This document shows, one piece after another, positions 21,704 to 34,367 of a stretch of 64,000 nt of DNA (the stretch's first letter is position 1; each line of letters starts with the position of its first letter). The notes below the pieces were generated by a model. It saw only the letters and a list, made by a program, of their open reading frames with translations, made no database searches and had not been told where the DNA came from. Origin of the DNA: Henckelia pumila (lineage: Eukaryota; Streptophyta; Magnoliopsida; Lamiales; Gesneriaceae). The stretch lies in contig NC_133122.1 of assembly GCF_033568475.1 (NCBI RefSeq), positions 138,515,402 to 138,579,401 of the forward strand, given 5' to 3'. The position numbers and the translations under genes were made by a program.

Positions 21704-23727
21704 TTGGGAGGCCAACGTGAACATGTGTGGCTATGCACAGCGGAGGTGCGCAGAATTCTTGAGCTGGAGTTCTGGCCCTAGACTGAGCCATGTACACCAT
21801 GGCTCAAGCCAGGGCTGTATCGAGGTGGTCTAGCAGGAACCTGGTGTGGTTTTGCGGGCAAGGCTCCGAGCATGGGCGGCCGGAGCATAGGGGCCAATGG
21901 GTTTTGAATTGGACTGTTGGTGGTGGTGGTGTGTGATCTGCGCAGGGTACTTTGTGGCTCATGGACTAGCAATGAAAGCCATGGCTCGAGCCGTGTCCTG
22001 GTCAAATGGTCCGACAAGACCCTGGGGTGGTCCTGTCGGCGGTACTCCGGCCACCGAGTTGGACGTGGTTAGAATATGGACTGCTATAGTGTGGTGCGTG
22101 AGTTGTGGTTGAGCTGGGTGAGTGAGTTGTTTGGGTCAAGTCGGGCAACCTGGATAGGGCTCTGGCGGGTGAGTGGTCCGGGTTGGGTCAAGTGGTTTAG
22201 GACCATAAGTTATGAGTTTGGGTCCTGGTTATTTTATTTTGGGCCGGGTTATTTTAATTTAGGAGTCCAAGTTTATTTGGGATTAAAATTCTTATTGGGC
22301 TTGAATTTTATTTTTTGGGCTTAAATATTATATTTAGACTTGAATTAATTTTTACTTGGGCTTGTTAATTTAATTAAGTTTATTTGTGCCAAATTTAATT
22401 AAATGGGCCTTAATTTGTGTGATGAGCTTAAATAGTTATTGGGTCAAGATTGCTGTGCCGAATTAATTGGGCTTGAGGGAATTTAATTGTATTGAGTCAA
22501 TATAAGTCTAATTGGGTAAATCTATGGATAATTGGGCTAGTCCAAGTATTTTTGGCAAGGGTAAGTATTAATGGGTCTGACTAAGTCTAAGGGCTTAAGT
22601 TAAGGGGGGCCAGCAACTCGTACTAGCCACTGACAAATAAAATAGTTCGTGAATATATATTTAATAGATGTTTATGTATATTTTGATATATGTATGATTT
22701 TTATGAAATATGAATTAAATATTTATTACGGACATAATTTTAAGGAAAAAAATATTTTTTAAGTTCATAAATCATGTATGTAGATTATGATAAGATAATG
22801 GACATGCAAAAAAAATATTTTTGGAAAATTGATGTGATTTGTGACACTTATGTGTAAGGGCCTATGGATCCCCAAAGGTTGGGTGAAGTGACACTTATGT
22901 TTATGAGCCTATGGATCCCCAAAGGTTGGGTGAAGTCGCATAAGAGGCTAGGGAAGACACAAAGGTTGGGTGGATCTCGTCGCCACGTATGTTAGTTTAT
23001 AGATTGATCTATAGTTTATGTTTTTGGTCGCACTTCACTGATATAATCCACTCAGAAAATTATTTTTATGATTATGACATGCAATTATTATGTTACGTAT
23101 TAGGTTAAGTATTATTATTATGATCAAGATTATGATGATGTTATGTTTATGACTCAACATTAAGCATAAAGTTTTACGAGCATGCATGCATAAGATATCT
23201 CAAGATATTTTTATACGATATGTTCTTGCATGCAATTTTATCATGTAGTATTTGTTATTAAAGATAGAGCATGTTGAGCATCTAGGCTCATTAGATCTAA
23301 ATGGCGTGTAGGTGAGTATGATGTTAGTCAACAAGATGTGGTGCTGACGGGTGGCCTCTGAGCATCCGTAGCTGGCTAGCGTACATGTGACCTTTGTAAT
23401 ATTTATTTTTTAGTATCTTTATGAGATTTTATTTTGGGATTGTATTAAACTAATTTCCGCATACGTTTACTATTTTCATTGTTCATGCTTGGTTTTGAAA
23501 AATGTAGTCGTTGCTTGCGTTTCGACATTTTACTTTGATCTTTTGCATTTTGCGTTATTGAACTTCCGTGCATGGATTTTCTTTAATTGTTAGACAATTT
23601 TAAATTGTTAGCATATAATCAATTTATTATGTATTATATTATTTTGAAAAACTTATTTTTAACATAGATGCATATATGTATGGGCATATATGTAAATTTT
23701 AAAAAAAATCGAGTTTGGGTCATTTCA
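21704..23727 (+). repeat. 3' LTR of F, second part
   Basis: Resumes F's LTR after T1 and ends gggtcatttca at 23727, where copia J begins. With 12767-13716 the LTR is about 2.97 kb. A direct repeat of about 62 bp (cctatggatccccaaaggttggg unit, split here as two copies) lies at 22845-22965. Open frames at 21897-22324 are not credible genes. Confidence 0.75.
22845..22965 (+). repeat. Two-copy tandem repeat in F LTR
   Basis: Two copies of a roughly 62-bp unit containing gtgacacttatg and ggatccccaaaggttgg, followed by a partial third copy (acaaaggttgggtgga). Confidence 0.65.
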
Positions 23728-24602
23728 GCTGGTGAAAAAGGTTCTTCGGTCATTACCAGAGAGATTCAGTGGGAAGATTTGGGTTCTTGACGAAGTGAAA
23801 GATACCTCAAAGATGAAGTTGACAGAACTTATAAGCATACTTCAAGTGTTTGAGATGAATACTACTGCACAGAAGAAGGATAAGGGAAAATCAACAGCCT
23901 TTCAAGCATCAAATGACTCATATGAGGATTATGTTCAATTCCACCAAGAAGTTCTTCAGTCTGATTTAGAGGATGATACGGTCTCACTCATCACCAAAAA
24001 GATTAATGACTATCTGAAAAAGATGAAAGAGATTAGAAGTCTGATCAGAAACATAACAATCCAATGTTCTCTAACAATCCTTTAAGAATTGATGGAACAC
24101 ATCAGTCACCAAGGAAGTTTCCTGATCCTCAAAAGACTCGACTTATGTTGGAAGAAAAGAAGAATCCTATTCAAAGAAGATAGACACTATACAGTGTCAT
24201 GCATGTCATGGATTTGGACATTATGCCAATGAGTGTGCAAATAATATTTGAAAGGGGATGAACACATCCTTGAGTTATGAAGAGTCTGAAGTAGATGAAG
24301 AACAAGAAGATGAAGAAAGTCACACAGCTATTACAACACTATTGGAAAGAAAGAAGTTCTTTCAAGTCAATCCATTAGGTGTTGCCATAGGTATTGCCAC
24401 TCCTGGCCGCAACATCTCCCAAAGGTCAGTATCTTTGACTTCCTCTACTGCTAATGATAAGTGTAATTCTGATGCAGGTGATGAAACAATGTCTATGGAA
24501 GATGTTCGTAGATGTATGAAGAGCTGTATGCTAACTGGTTTGAAAGGAATAAGATGAATTCTATTCTTTCAAAGAAAAATACTGACTTGAAAGCTGCTGT
24601 GT
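23728..24602 (+). pseudogene. copia J gag fragment
   Basis: Plus-strand copia Gag: KKVLRSLPERFSGKIW (from 23738), TELISILQVFEMN, an Asp/Glu-rich region, and a zinc knuckle CHACHGFGHYANEC at 24195-24236. A further segment (24258-24557) follows after frameshifts and stops. Element F ends against its left side and element B starts against its right side, so only the middle of gag remains. SIRE-like lineage is likely but not certain. Confidence 0.85.
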
Positions 24603-25612
24603 TGATAAGTGAATTTTGTGCGCTTAATTTATATTGATATTATTGGTTAATTTCTTGGTTTCGAGTGGATTTATGTGTAGTTTGTTGTTGTTTGTGTTGG
24701 ATGCTAGGAAACACTGGAAATAATGAAATGATGTCGTTTGGAGCCAAAGTAATTAAGGAAGAGGCTAAACGAGCGAGGATGGTTCAAGATTTGGAAGAGA
24801 AAAATGACTGGAAGCCGAGCCATATGCACGCTCGCGTAGCCTTACCCGCGCGCCCGCGCTGCCTGAGGGAAATCAAGGAGAAGAATCTGAGAGATGTGCG
24901 TGCCCGTGCCGATTCTTATGCGCACCTGTGCGTCGCAAAATTCCAGCCGAGGAGCTTTTGAAATTATGGAAACTGTGGGTATTATTTCGCGCTTATCTTG
25001 GACGATTTTTAGGGCGTATAAAAGGGAGTTTTTATGACCCTAGGAGAATAAATCAGCCTCCATACACATAATACTTTGGAGATTTTTCTGCTTCTACATT
25101 ACACGTGTGTGACGGTTACAGGCAGAGAAAATTCATTTTATTTTTCTTCTTCATAAGATCTAGGTGTAATCTTTTATATTTCTAGAGACTGCATGAATAT
25201 ATTATTTGTTATTGATAAGTTTTGACTAGATGCTGGGTTTGGTCAATTAAAATAGGAGGACACAAAAATATTAGTGGCTATCCCTTTGATTTTAAGGTTA
25301 ATTGCTAGAAACTGCATGAATATATTATTTGTTAGCCGATGACCAGTGATATAATTGAAATACAGAAACCCCTTGAATCAGAATTTGTTTAATTATTGAA
25401 TTTCATATCTGTCAGATTTCTCATATCATTTATTTAATTCTTGATCATTTTTTTATTTTTATTTCACTGCAAACCAAAAATCTCCCTTTTTATTTGTTAT
25501 TCCTCGAAAGAAATAAATATCCGTTCCCTGTGGATTCGATCCTGCTCACTACTATACTCGTTTTGTTAAGGAGTAGGAATTTTAAGTTTGTTGGCTAACG
25601 ACAAGCCTATCA
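24603..25612 (+). repeat. 5' LTR of B
   Basis: 1010 bp, TGATAAGTG...CCTATCA. TATAAAA is at 25017-25023, preceded by GC-rich gcgcgcccgcgc-type sequence. The LTR start resembles T1's first nine bases, but the rest differs, so this is a distinct family. The open frame at 24665-24961 is within U3 and not credible. Confidence 0.85.
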
Positions 25613-25617
25613 AATTT

Positions 25618-25635
25618 TGGCGCCGTTGCCGGGGA
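25618..25635 (+). other. Primer binding site of B (tRNA-Asp type)
   Basis: TGGCGCCGTTGCCGGGGA, five bases after the LTR end, identical to that of T1. Confidence 0.9.
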
Positions 25636-25693
25636 ACGGTGTTTATAAATATTTCTTTCAAGCTTTGTTATTTATTATTTTTATTCCTTTTTT

Positions 25694-27546
25694 ATGCCTC
25701 GTTCTTCTCGTACATGTGAACTAGAATATATTCCAAAAATCGAGAAGACATCTCGGAGGTTGAGAAAAGAGGCGAGGCTACTACGTAACCAAGCATCAAA
25801 TCCATCTCCTGGTTTGAACGTGGATTTGAATTTGAGCGAATCTGAAAGGGAATCTGACCCCGAGTTTGAAACGGAAGAAAGTGAGCACGAAGACACAATG
25901 GAAGAGCTAGCACGAAGAACTCTCAGGGAGTTGGCTAATCCTAATGTTACTCAACAGCCATTATGCATCCAATTCCCTACTACTAAAGCAAATTTTGAAT
26001 TAAAATCTGGTTTGATTAATTTATTACCAACTTTTTGTGGTCTTGCAGGTGAAGACCCACATTAGAATTTGAAGGAGTTTCACATTGTTTGCACAACTAT
26101 GAAACCTCAAGGGATTACAGAGGAAAAAATTTCACTGCGAGCTTTTCCATTCTCACTGGTTGACAAAGCTAAGGATTGGCTCTATTATTTTCTCTCTGGA
26201 ACTATAACAACTTGGAATGACATGAAGCAGCAATTTTTGAAAAAGTTCTTCCCAGATTCGAGGGCAGCAAACATTAGGAAGGAAATTTGTGGGATCCGAC
26301 AGTTACAGGGAGAAACTTTGTATGAGTACTGGGAGAGATTCAAGAAACTTTGTGCGAGCTGTCATCAACATCAAATTTCTGAACAACTTTTAGTTCAGTA
26401 TTTTTATGAGGAACTCTCAGTTTTTGATAGGAACATGGTTGATGCTACAAGTGGAGGAGCATTAGTGAACAAAACACCTCAAGAAACAAGTGATCTGATC
26501 GCCAACATGACAGCTAATGCTCAATAGTTCGGAACAAGAGAAAATAACACTCCACAACATGTTAAAGAGTTAAATGTTAGTCCCATTGATAAAAAATTAG
26601 ATTCTTTACATCTCTTTTAGAAAAAATTGGTTGTAGGACAAGCACAAGAGGTAAAATCTTGTGGTATATGTTTGGTTGTCGGACATCCGACGAATATGTG
26701 TCCAACATTACAATAAGATCCAACGCAGCAAGCCAATGCAATTGGCGGTTTTTTCCTGGACAACCACAGAGTTGATATGATCCATATTCCAGTACCTACA
26801 ATCCTGGATGGAGAGATCACCCGAATTTCAGCTACAAGAACCAAGGAGGTCAACAAGGATTTCCACAACAAAATTATAACAAACAACCATCACCTACACA
26901 ATCCTCTGACTCAGGTATGTCTCTATGAAATTGTCAAGGCCCTTGCAACTAATACTCAGAAATTTCAACAGGAAACGAGGGCCATCATTCAGAATCTAGG
27001 AAATCAGATAACCCAGTTAGCTACTACGGTCAGCAACTTGGAGGCTCAAAATTCTGGAAAACTACCATCACAAACGGTAGTAAATCTAGGAGAAAATGCA
27101 AGTGGAATGGTGTTGATAAGTGGAAAGAAGATCGAAAGTGAGTCGACCTCACCTAAGCAGACTAGTGAAGGAAAATATATGGACAAGGAGGTTAAAGACA
27201 CATCCGAGGAGCACACAAAGGTAAAATCCACTTCTCCTTTATCTGGCATATCTAATGTGGTTGTTCCTCCTTTTCCTTCTAGGTTGGAAAAATCCAAGAA
27301 GAATGACTATGAGAATGAAGTGTTGGAGATGTTTAGAAAGGTGGAAATCAATATACCATTGATAGATGCAATAAAACAAATTCCAAGATATGATAAATTT
27401 TTGAAAGATTTGTGCACCCAAAAGAGGAGGCTGAGAGGTGATGAGAAAGTGAGTGCGGGAGAAAATGTATCGGTAGTGATAAAAAAAAGTCATTACCAAA
27501 TAAGTTCAAGGATTCATGTATGTTTACTATGCCTTGTGTTATTGGG
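25694..27546 (+). pseudogene. Element B gag
   Basis: Starts MPRSSRTCELEYIPKIEK. It holds the Gag core (SLRAFPFSLVDKAKDWLYY, near 26130-26190; YEYWERFKKLC near 26320), a CCHC zinc knuckle CGICLVVGHPTNMC at 26660-26701, and an assembly-type C-terminal region (EVLEMFRKVEINIPL near 27330). In-frame stops lie near 26063, 26525, 26620 and 26713, with a frameshift near 27488 into the protease part. Confidence 0.9.
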
Positions 27547-29640
27547 AATTTGAAGATTGAGCGTGCCATGTTAGATTTAGGTGCATCCATAAATGTCATG
27601 CCATATTAAATTTATTGTGCTCTAAATCTGGGTCCTTTGAAAGAAACTAGAGTGGTGATCCAATTGGCAGATCGTTCTAATGCATACCCGGAAGGGGTTG
27701 TTGAAGATGTCTTGGTGCAGGTTAAGGAATTGATATTTCCCGCAGATTTCTATATCTTGCGAATGGAAGAGGACTCCATGTCGAATTCGCCTCCAATTCT
27801 ATTGGGGAGGCCATTCATGAAGACAGCTAGGACCAAGATTGATGTTGATGATGGTACCCTCTCCGTCGAATTTGATGGAGAGATTGTAAAATTTAATATT
27901 TTTGATGCTATGAAGTACTCAAGTGAAAATCATTCTATATGCTCTATTCATGTAGTTGATTCAATTGTGCAGGAAGTTTTTGAGGAAGAAGGTGAGACTG
28001 AAAATTTTCACATGTATGCACAATTGGATATGGAAGAAGAATTAGCTGAATCCTATGAAAGTTCAAAACAAGAAATTGATCAAACAAGGGTAACAAATTC
28101 AAGGGTTGAAATTTCATTCTCTCATAAAAAATTGCTACCTTTTGTTTTGCAGGCACCCAAGCTAGAGTTGAAGAGTTTGCCAGATCATTTGAAATATATA
28201 TATCTGGGTGATGAAGAGACTTTACCAGTGATCATATCAAAGAAATTAACTGAGGATCAAGAAGAGAGATTGATCGCAGTACTCAAGGAGCACAAAACTG
28301 CAATCGAGTGGACTTTAGCTGATATCAAAGGCATTAGTCCATCGATTTGCATGCATAAAATTCTTTTGGAGGATGATGCCAAACCGATAAGAGAGTTCCA
28401 AAGAAAACTGAATCCGGTAATGAAGGAAGTGGTAATGAAAGAAATCATCAAGCTCTTAGATGAAGGCATAATCTATCCTATCTCGGATAGTAAATGGGTG
28501 AGCCCGATCCATGTTGTACCAAAGAAATCAGGCATCACTGTGGTAAGAAATCAAAAAGATGAGTTGGTACCAACACAGGTGCAAAATGGTTGGCGAATGG
28601 TTATTGATTTTCGAAGGCTTAACTTAGACACCAGAAAAGATCACTTTCCCTTACCTTTTATTGATCAAACTTTGGAAAGGCTAACTAGAAAACCTTATTT
28701 TTGTTTTCTCAATGGATTTTCAGGTACTACCAGATAGTCATTGCTCAGGAAGATCAGAAGAAAACAACCTTCACGTGCCCTTTTGGAACATTTGCTTACA
28801 GACGCATGTCATTTGGACTCTGCAATGCTCCAGGTACGTTCCAAAGATGTATGATAAGTATTTTTTCTGAATATATTGAGAATTGCATTGAAGTTTTCAT
28901 GGGCGATCTCACTGTTTATGGGAGTTCATTTGAGGATTGATTGGATCATTTGTCCAAGATTTTGAGAAGATGCATGGAAACCAACTTGGTTTTGAATTAT
29001 GAAAAATGTCACTTCATGGTGACTGAAGGTATTGTGTTGGGTCATGTTGTTTCTTCCAAGGGCATAGAAGTTGATAAGGCAAAAATTGATCTAATCACAA
29101 ACATACCATTCCCCACTAACGTTAAGGAAGTTCGAGCTTTTCTTGGGCATGCAGGTTTTTATCGTAGGTTTATTAAGGACTTTTCAAATATCTCTTTTCC
29201 AATGTCCAATTTATTGAAAAAAGATGTGCCCTTAGAATTTGGAGAGAAATGCAAGGAGGCTTTTGACAAACTCAAGAACATTCTGACTACTGCACCTATA
29301 ATCAATCCTCCTGACTGGACCTTGCCTTTTAAGCTTATGTGTGATGCAAGTAATTATGCAGTGGGAGCTGTTCTAGGCGAACGGATTGATAAGAAGAGTC
29401 ATGTCATATATTATGCATCAAAGACGTTGGACCCTGCACAGTGCAACTACACAACTACTGAAAATAAGCTTTTAGCAATTGTTTTTGCTTTAGATAAATT
29501 CAGATCATATTTACTTGGTTCTAAAGTGTGGGTGTATTTTGATGCATCTCTGAAGTATCTATTGGAAAAAAGAGTCAAAACCAAGACTGATAATGTGGAT
29601 ACTCCTACTCCCAGAGTTTGACATTGAGATAAAGGATTGA
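27547..29640 (+). pseudogene. Element B protease, reverse transcriptase and RNase H
   Basis: Protease-like DLGASINVMP at about 27574, then a long linker, then RT: GWRMVIDFRRLNLDTRKDHFP (about 28590-28650), FGLCNAPGTFQRCM, and the catalytic site FMGDLTVYG at 28896-28922. RNase H shows CDASNYAVGAVLGE and TENKLLAIVFALDKFRSYL. The second residue of the expected DD pair position reads Gly-Asp (28902-28907), so the RT active site is damaged. A frameshift near 28725, a stop at 28938 and a lost codon in RNase H (YFDASLKYL) add to the decay. gag and pol are in one reading direction without the post-gag hairpins seen in T1, C and T2. Confidence 0.9.
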
Positions 29641-30838
29641 AAGGGGACCGAGAATCCAGTGGCCGATCACCTGAGCAGATTGGTGAAGGAAGAAGAATCC
29701 ATACCTATTTCTGAATTGTTTCTTGATGAGAAGTTATTCCAAGTTAAAGGTATGATTCCTTGGTATGTAGATATAGTAAACAATTTGGTTAGTGGAATTT
29801 TTCCCTCTTCCCTTAGTAAATCCGTAAGAATAAGATTCGATGTGAGGCAAAGTTGTGTGGGAGGAACCCGATTTATGGAAATTTTGCGCTGATCAAGTGA
29901 TTAGGAGATGTGTTCCTGAGAGTAAGTATAAGTTGGTTTTGGTTTTCTGTCATAATTATGCATGTGGTGGTCATTTTGGACCAAAAAGAACTGCCAAAAA
30001 AATTTTAGACAGTGGTTTGTATTTGGAAACTCTGTTCAAAGAAGCTTATTTGCTTTGTAAAAACTGTGAAAATTGTCAAATAACAGGTTCTTTGTCTCAT
30101 AGAAATCAAATGCCCCAAACTCCCATTCTTGTTTGTGAAATTTTTGACATTTGGGGTATAGATTTTATGGGTCCATTTCCTTCATCATGTGGTAATGTTT
30201 ATGTACTTTTGGCGGTAGATTATATATCGAAATGGGTGGAAGGAAAACCCACCAGGACTAACGATTCACAGGTTGTTGTGGGTTTCCTCAAGTCTAACAC
30301 TTTCATCAGGTTTGGAATCTCTAGAGCGCTAATTAGCGACCAAGGGACTCATTTTTGCAATAGAACTGTTGAGGCTTTACTGAAAAAATATGAAGTGTAT
30401 CACAGGGTGGCCAGCACTTACCATCCCCAGACGAATGGTCAAGAAAAAGTTTCCAATAGGGAGATCAAGTTTATTCTTGAAAAAACGGTAAATCCAGGGA
30501 GGAAAGATTGGAGTATTCATCTGGATGATGCACTTTGGGCCTACCGAACCGCATACAAAACACCTATTGGGATGTCCCCTTACAGATTAGTGTTTGGGAA
30601 GGCATGTCATCTGCCGGTTGAGATTGAGCATAAATCATATTGGGTGGTGAAACGCTGTAACATGGACTTGGATGAGGCCGGAGAGACTAGAAAACTGCAC
30701 CTGCAAGAACTAGAGAAACTACGTTTGGAGGCTTATGAGAACTCAAGGATTTATAAAGCAAAAATGAAGTTGTTTCATGATAACTTTATCTTGAGGAAGC
30801 AATTTACTGTTGGCCAAAAAGTACTACTCTTGATGTGG
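29641..30838 (+). pseudogene. Element B integrase, truncated
   Basis: Contains a zinc-binding part ([10 protein letters not shown] ... CKNCENC, 29950-30080), the core with [20 protein letters not shown] and [16 protein letters not shown], and [19 protein letters not shown]. In relatives the third catalytic position lies in GQAE; here the tetrad reads GQEK, so the catalytic Glu may be lost. The frame is cut at VGQKVLLL by the start of C. Confidence 0.9.
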
Positions 30839-32265
30839 TGATATTTTCCTATATTTATTTGAGTTAATTTGTATTATTAGGAGAATTTACATTGATTAAA
30901 TGCATTGTATAGTTCCTAATTATTGTTTTTTTTTATTTAGGAGAAGAAGGAGAATGAGCAAACGGTAGATGAATTTGAGAGGAAAAGATGGAAAAGCTAT
31001 TGCGCAAGAATGAATTACGGAGCAGCAATGATAAAAAATCATTTTTAATTTTACAAAGACTCGAATCCGATCTCTATCGTTCAGAATGAATTTCACGATG
31101 TTTTAAAGCTGCTGTACAAATTTCAGCTCAATCCGACGGTTAGATCTGGAGATATGAAATTTTCCAAAACGTTGCGCGCTGGAAAAAAGTGAGCTCTCTC
31201 AATCTGCTAAACTCAGCAGATCGAGCGACCAGAAGAGAAAAATTGCGGAAAATTTGGACATAGAAATGCTGGCTCTATCCGTCAACTTCAACCGATCGAG
31301 CCAGCGGCGCAGTTCGGGAAAAAAATTCAGGAAAGAGAAATTTTTATTTTAAGGACTCTAGTCTATATTTAAGACTTTTAATTCCGATTTTCAGTATCTA
31401 TTATTAGACTTTGGGAGATAGAACACCAAGTATTCCTTGGCGGCTAGGTTTTATTCCAACTTTTCTTAGATTTTTTCTCTTCTTTTGATTTTTCTTTCGT
31501 TTTCATGAATCGTTGTGGCTAGTTTCTAGAACTTGGTTGAGGAAGACAAACCCTTGATTTTATTTGTTTGTGAGATTCGAATTTTCAGTGTTTAATTATT
31601 ATTGAGTATCAAAAGTTATTCTGGATTATTTCATGCTTGTATGTGAGATTTTTTGATTGACCACCCTAGGATTTCACTATACAATCTACTGCAAAATTAG
31701 AATTCAAATCCGTAATTGTTTGAATAAACTAATTTGCGAAACAACTACGATTGATATTTTCTGCTTATGAATATATTAAATTGTAGGAACATCTCTTGAC
31801 TAGATTAAATACATCCGCTTGTGTATGTGTTGTCTAGATTCATCAGTTTTATTCATTTGCATGTTGCCTTGAGTTTAAATCTGATCGTTTGTATTGGGTT
31901 GATTCATTGGTAAGGGTTAATTTAGAACGCTTGTATCTAGTTAACTAAAATTAAGGTGAAACAGGAATTTAATTTTCAATGATGAATATTCGATAGAATT
32001 AATTATTTTTAGATAATCAATGATCGAATGAATGATTTCAAGGGTGTAGTCGACCGATACCAAGACTTGTTTTAATTGATTTCTTCAGTATAATTTTCAA
32101 TCTTTCATGTTAGTGATAAAATTTGAATTTAAAGGTTGTTACTTTTTAGTAGTTAATTCAAAACTCAAAATCCCCTTTATTTTATTTTAGAATATAATAA
32201 ATTTTACTTTCCTCGTGGGAACGATCCTTACTCTCACTACTGCATATTTTATTTATCTGAATTGA
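30831..32265 (+). repeat. 5' LTR of C, main part
   Basis: Starts TGATGTGGTGATAT, matching 41578 onward. It includes inverted repeats at 31205-31236 and 31268-31305 and a TATATTTAAG TATA-like box near 31364. The CACTA element G is inserted after tga (32263-32265); the last 38 bases of the LTR lie at 36395-36432. Confidence 0.88.
31205..31305 (+). repeat. Inverted repeats upstream of the TATA-like box, C 5' LTR
   Basis: gctggctctatc (31268-31279) pairs with gatcgagccagc (31294-31305) at 11 of 12 positions. Upstream, atctgct and agcagat flank a short loop; in the 3' LTR this first hairpin is perfect over 12 bp (41945-41974). Confidence 0.7.
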
Positions 32266-33469
32266 CACTAGTAGAAAAATTTATCTGAATATAATTAAAA
32301 TAGTGTCACGTGAAGTAATATGGTACTTTTTTACTTCGTTTAATCACCGAAGTCTTACACGTTAAATTACCGAAGTCTTTGGTCATTTTTTGGAGGCAAA
32401 ATTGGACCGATGCCGAAGTTAAAAAATATATTTTACTTCGGTCATTTCATAATTTACGAAGTCAAAAATATACTTTTACTTTGGTAGTTAATGAATTTAA
32501 TGAAGTAAAAACTATGATTATACTTCGGTTTTTATACGAAGTGTAGTTTATGTTTTACTTTGGTAATTTTTTTTATTACCGAAGTAAAATCCAATCTTCT
32601 ACTTCGCTTATTACTGAAATTGCTGAAGCCATAGAATAGCTTTTACTTCATCAATTTCGTTAACAGGCGAAGTGATATAATATCTTTTACTTCGTTATTC
32701 CCTATATTACCGCAGTAAAATGCTTTCTTCTACTTCGTCTATTAATGAAATTGCTGAAGTAATAGAATTTGTTTTACCTCGGTATTTTGATTAAAATACG
32801 AAGTAGAAGATAACGATTTACTTCGTTTATTCTAAAATTATCGAAGCAATAGAACACATTTTCTAAATTAAAATTTAGATACAATAATGCCATAAATATA
32901 TTTTTGAAACTTAAAAATACACTAATATTAATAAATCCATCCCAAAACGACACATACATAAATCAACAAGTACTCTATCCACCAAAATAACCCAAAATTA
33001 GATGCACATATCCACACATATTTTCTCAAAACTATACGTGTACACATCCACACGTATTTCCTCAAAAAGAAGTATTATCCCAATTTCAAATGACATATTC
33101 AACCACCTAAACATGTACACATCCACATGTATTTCCTCAAAACAAAGTATTATCCCAATTTGAAATGACATATTCAACCACCTACATGCGAGTAGACAAA
33201 TTCACTCCATTCACTTCTAACTTCATCAAATTGTTCTTGACTGTACGCCTTATTCTTGACGCATCCTGCAAACTGAAATTCAAAAAAAGATAGGAATGTC
33301 ACGGTAAACCAACAAGGCAACTAGTTGCAAACTGAAATCCAAAAAAAAGAATAAGAAACAACCTATTTGGTATGCATGCTGACATGTATGATCAGCTTAA
33401 TTGTTATGTGTTTTAAAACTTGCCACAAAAAATGTTGTTCAATAATACCTTTGCTGCCAAGATCAGTTT

Positions 33470-34367
33470 TCAACAATTAAAATTTTGGTGCCACATATGA
33501 TCAACCAACCTCCAAGATGGTGAATCAGATGGATGATGTAACTGACCAGCAACTCTTGTGGTTTCTTTATGCCAAGTTAAATTTTTTGAGGTCTCTAAAG
33601 ATTTATACATACGTTTGAATCTTGGTATGGGGGAAAAATACCACATCACCTTGGCAGGAACACCTTTCTTCTCAATGTTCTTCTTGGTTAGATTCCAATG
33701 CGACAAGCCACATTTAGGGCAGCTTACACAGTCTTTATATTGTTTTCTATAAAGGATGCAATCATTGGAACAAGCATGCATCTTTTCATGACTCAAAGAC
33801 AAACAACTCAATGTCTTTTTTGCATCATACGTTGAGGATGGCAGATTGTGATTATCTGGTAGCATATCCCAAAATTAATAGATCTGAAAATAGAGCATCA
33901 CTCATCCCATGCCTTGCTTTGGTATTGTACAGTTTCACTAGTTCACTCAACTTTGTGTAACGCTTACATCCATTGTACAATGGTTTCTCTGCGTCCTCCA
34001 AAAACTTCACAAATTCTTCTGGATTTTTTGTGTAGTTCTCGTATGCTGCCTCACACGTATTAGTTGTTTCAAAGTCTTTGTGATAATCATCAGTTGGATC
34101 CTGGTTGGTACTCCAATTTACTCTATCATTTTTGGCAGACTCGCCATGCCAAATCCAATTGACATAATTTTGACTAAAACCATGAAAAAAAAGATGCTCT
34201 CGAATCGACGTAACCGGTCCTTTTTTCAGATTTATACATTTGCAACAAGGTCAATGAATTAAATTGGGGTCAACGTGGAGATTTTTCAAACAACTGCTGA
34301 TGAACTGTTCAACACCCTCCTCATACTATTTAGATCTTCTATCCGAGCGAATCCAAGATTTATCCAT
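33470..34367 (-). pseudogene. TNP2-type CACTA transposase, N-terminal part, broken
   Basis: The minus-strand frame begins MDKSWIRSDRRS at 34367. It shows the transposase-associated domain (REHLFFHGFSQNYVNW near 34200), then LEDAEKPLYNGCKRY, CSNDCILYRKQYKDC, CPKCGLSHWNL, KGVPAKVMWYFSPIPRFKRM and HHPSDSPSWRLVDHMW. Paired Cys motifs of this region are retained. Stops near 34329 and 34257 and a frameshift near 33860 disrupt it, and the catalytic DDE part that should follow is absent. Confidence 0.85.

Larger units (their letters stand above)
24603..30830 (+). mobile_element. Element B: Athila-like Ty3 element with pol, 3' part lost
   Basis: 5' LTR (24603-25612), tRNA-Asp PBS (25618-25635), gag with zinc knuckle, protease, RT, RNase H and integrase in order on the plus strand. 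The element is cut in the last part of integrase by element C, which starts at 30831. The end of integrase, any env-like region and the 3' LTR are not in the window. Many stops and frameshifts show it is dead. Confidence 0.9.

Noticed and set aside
21897..22324. Trp-rich frames of 71 and 82 codons
   Set aside because: Within F's LTR, low-complexity ggg/tgg sequence, no known product.
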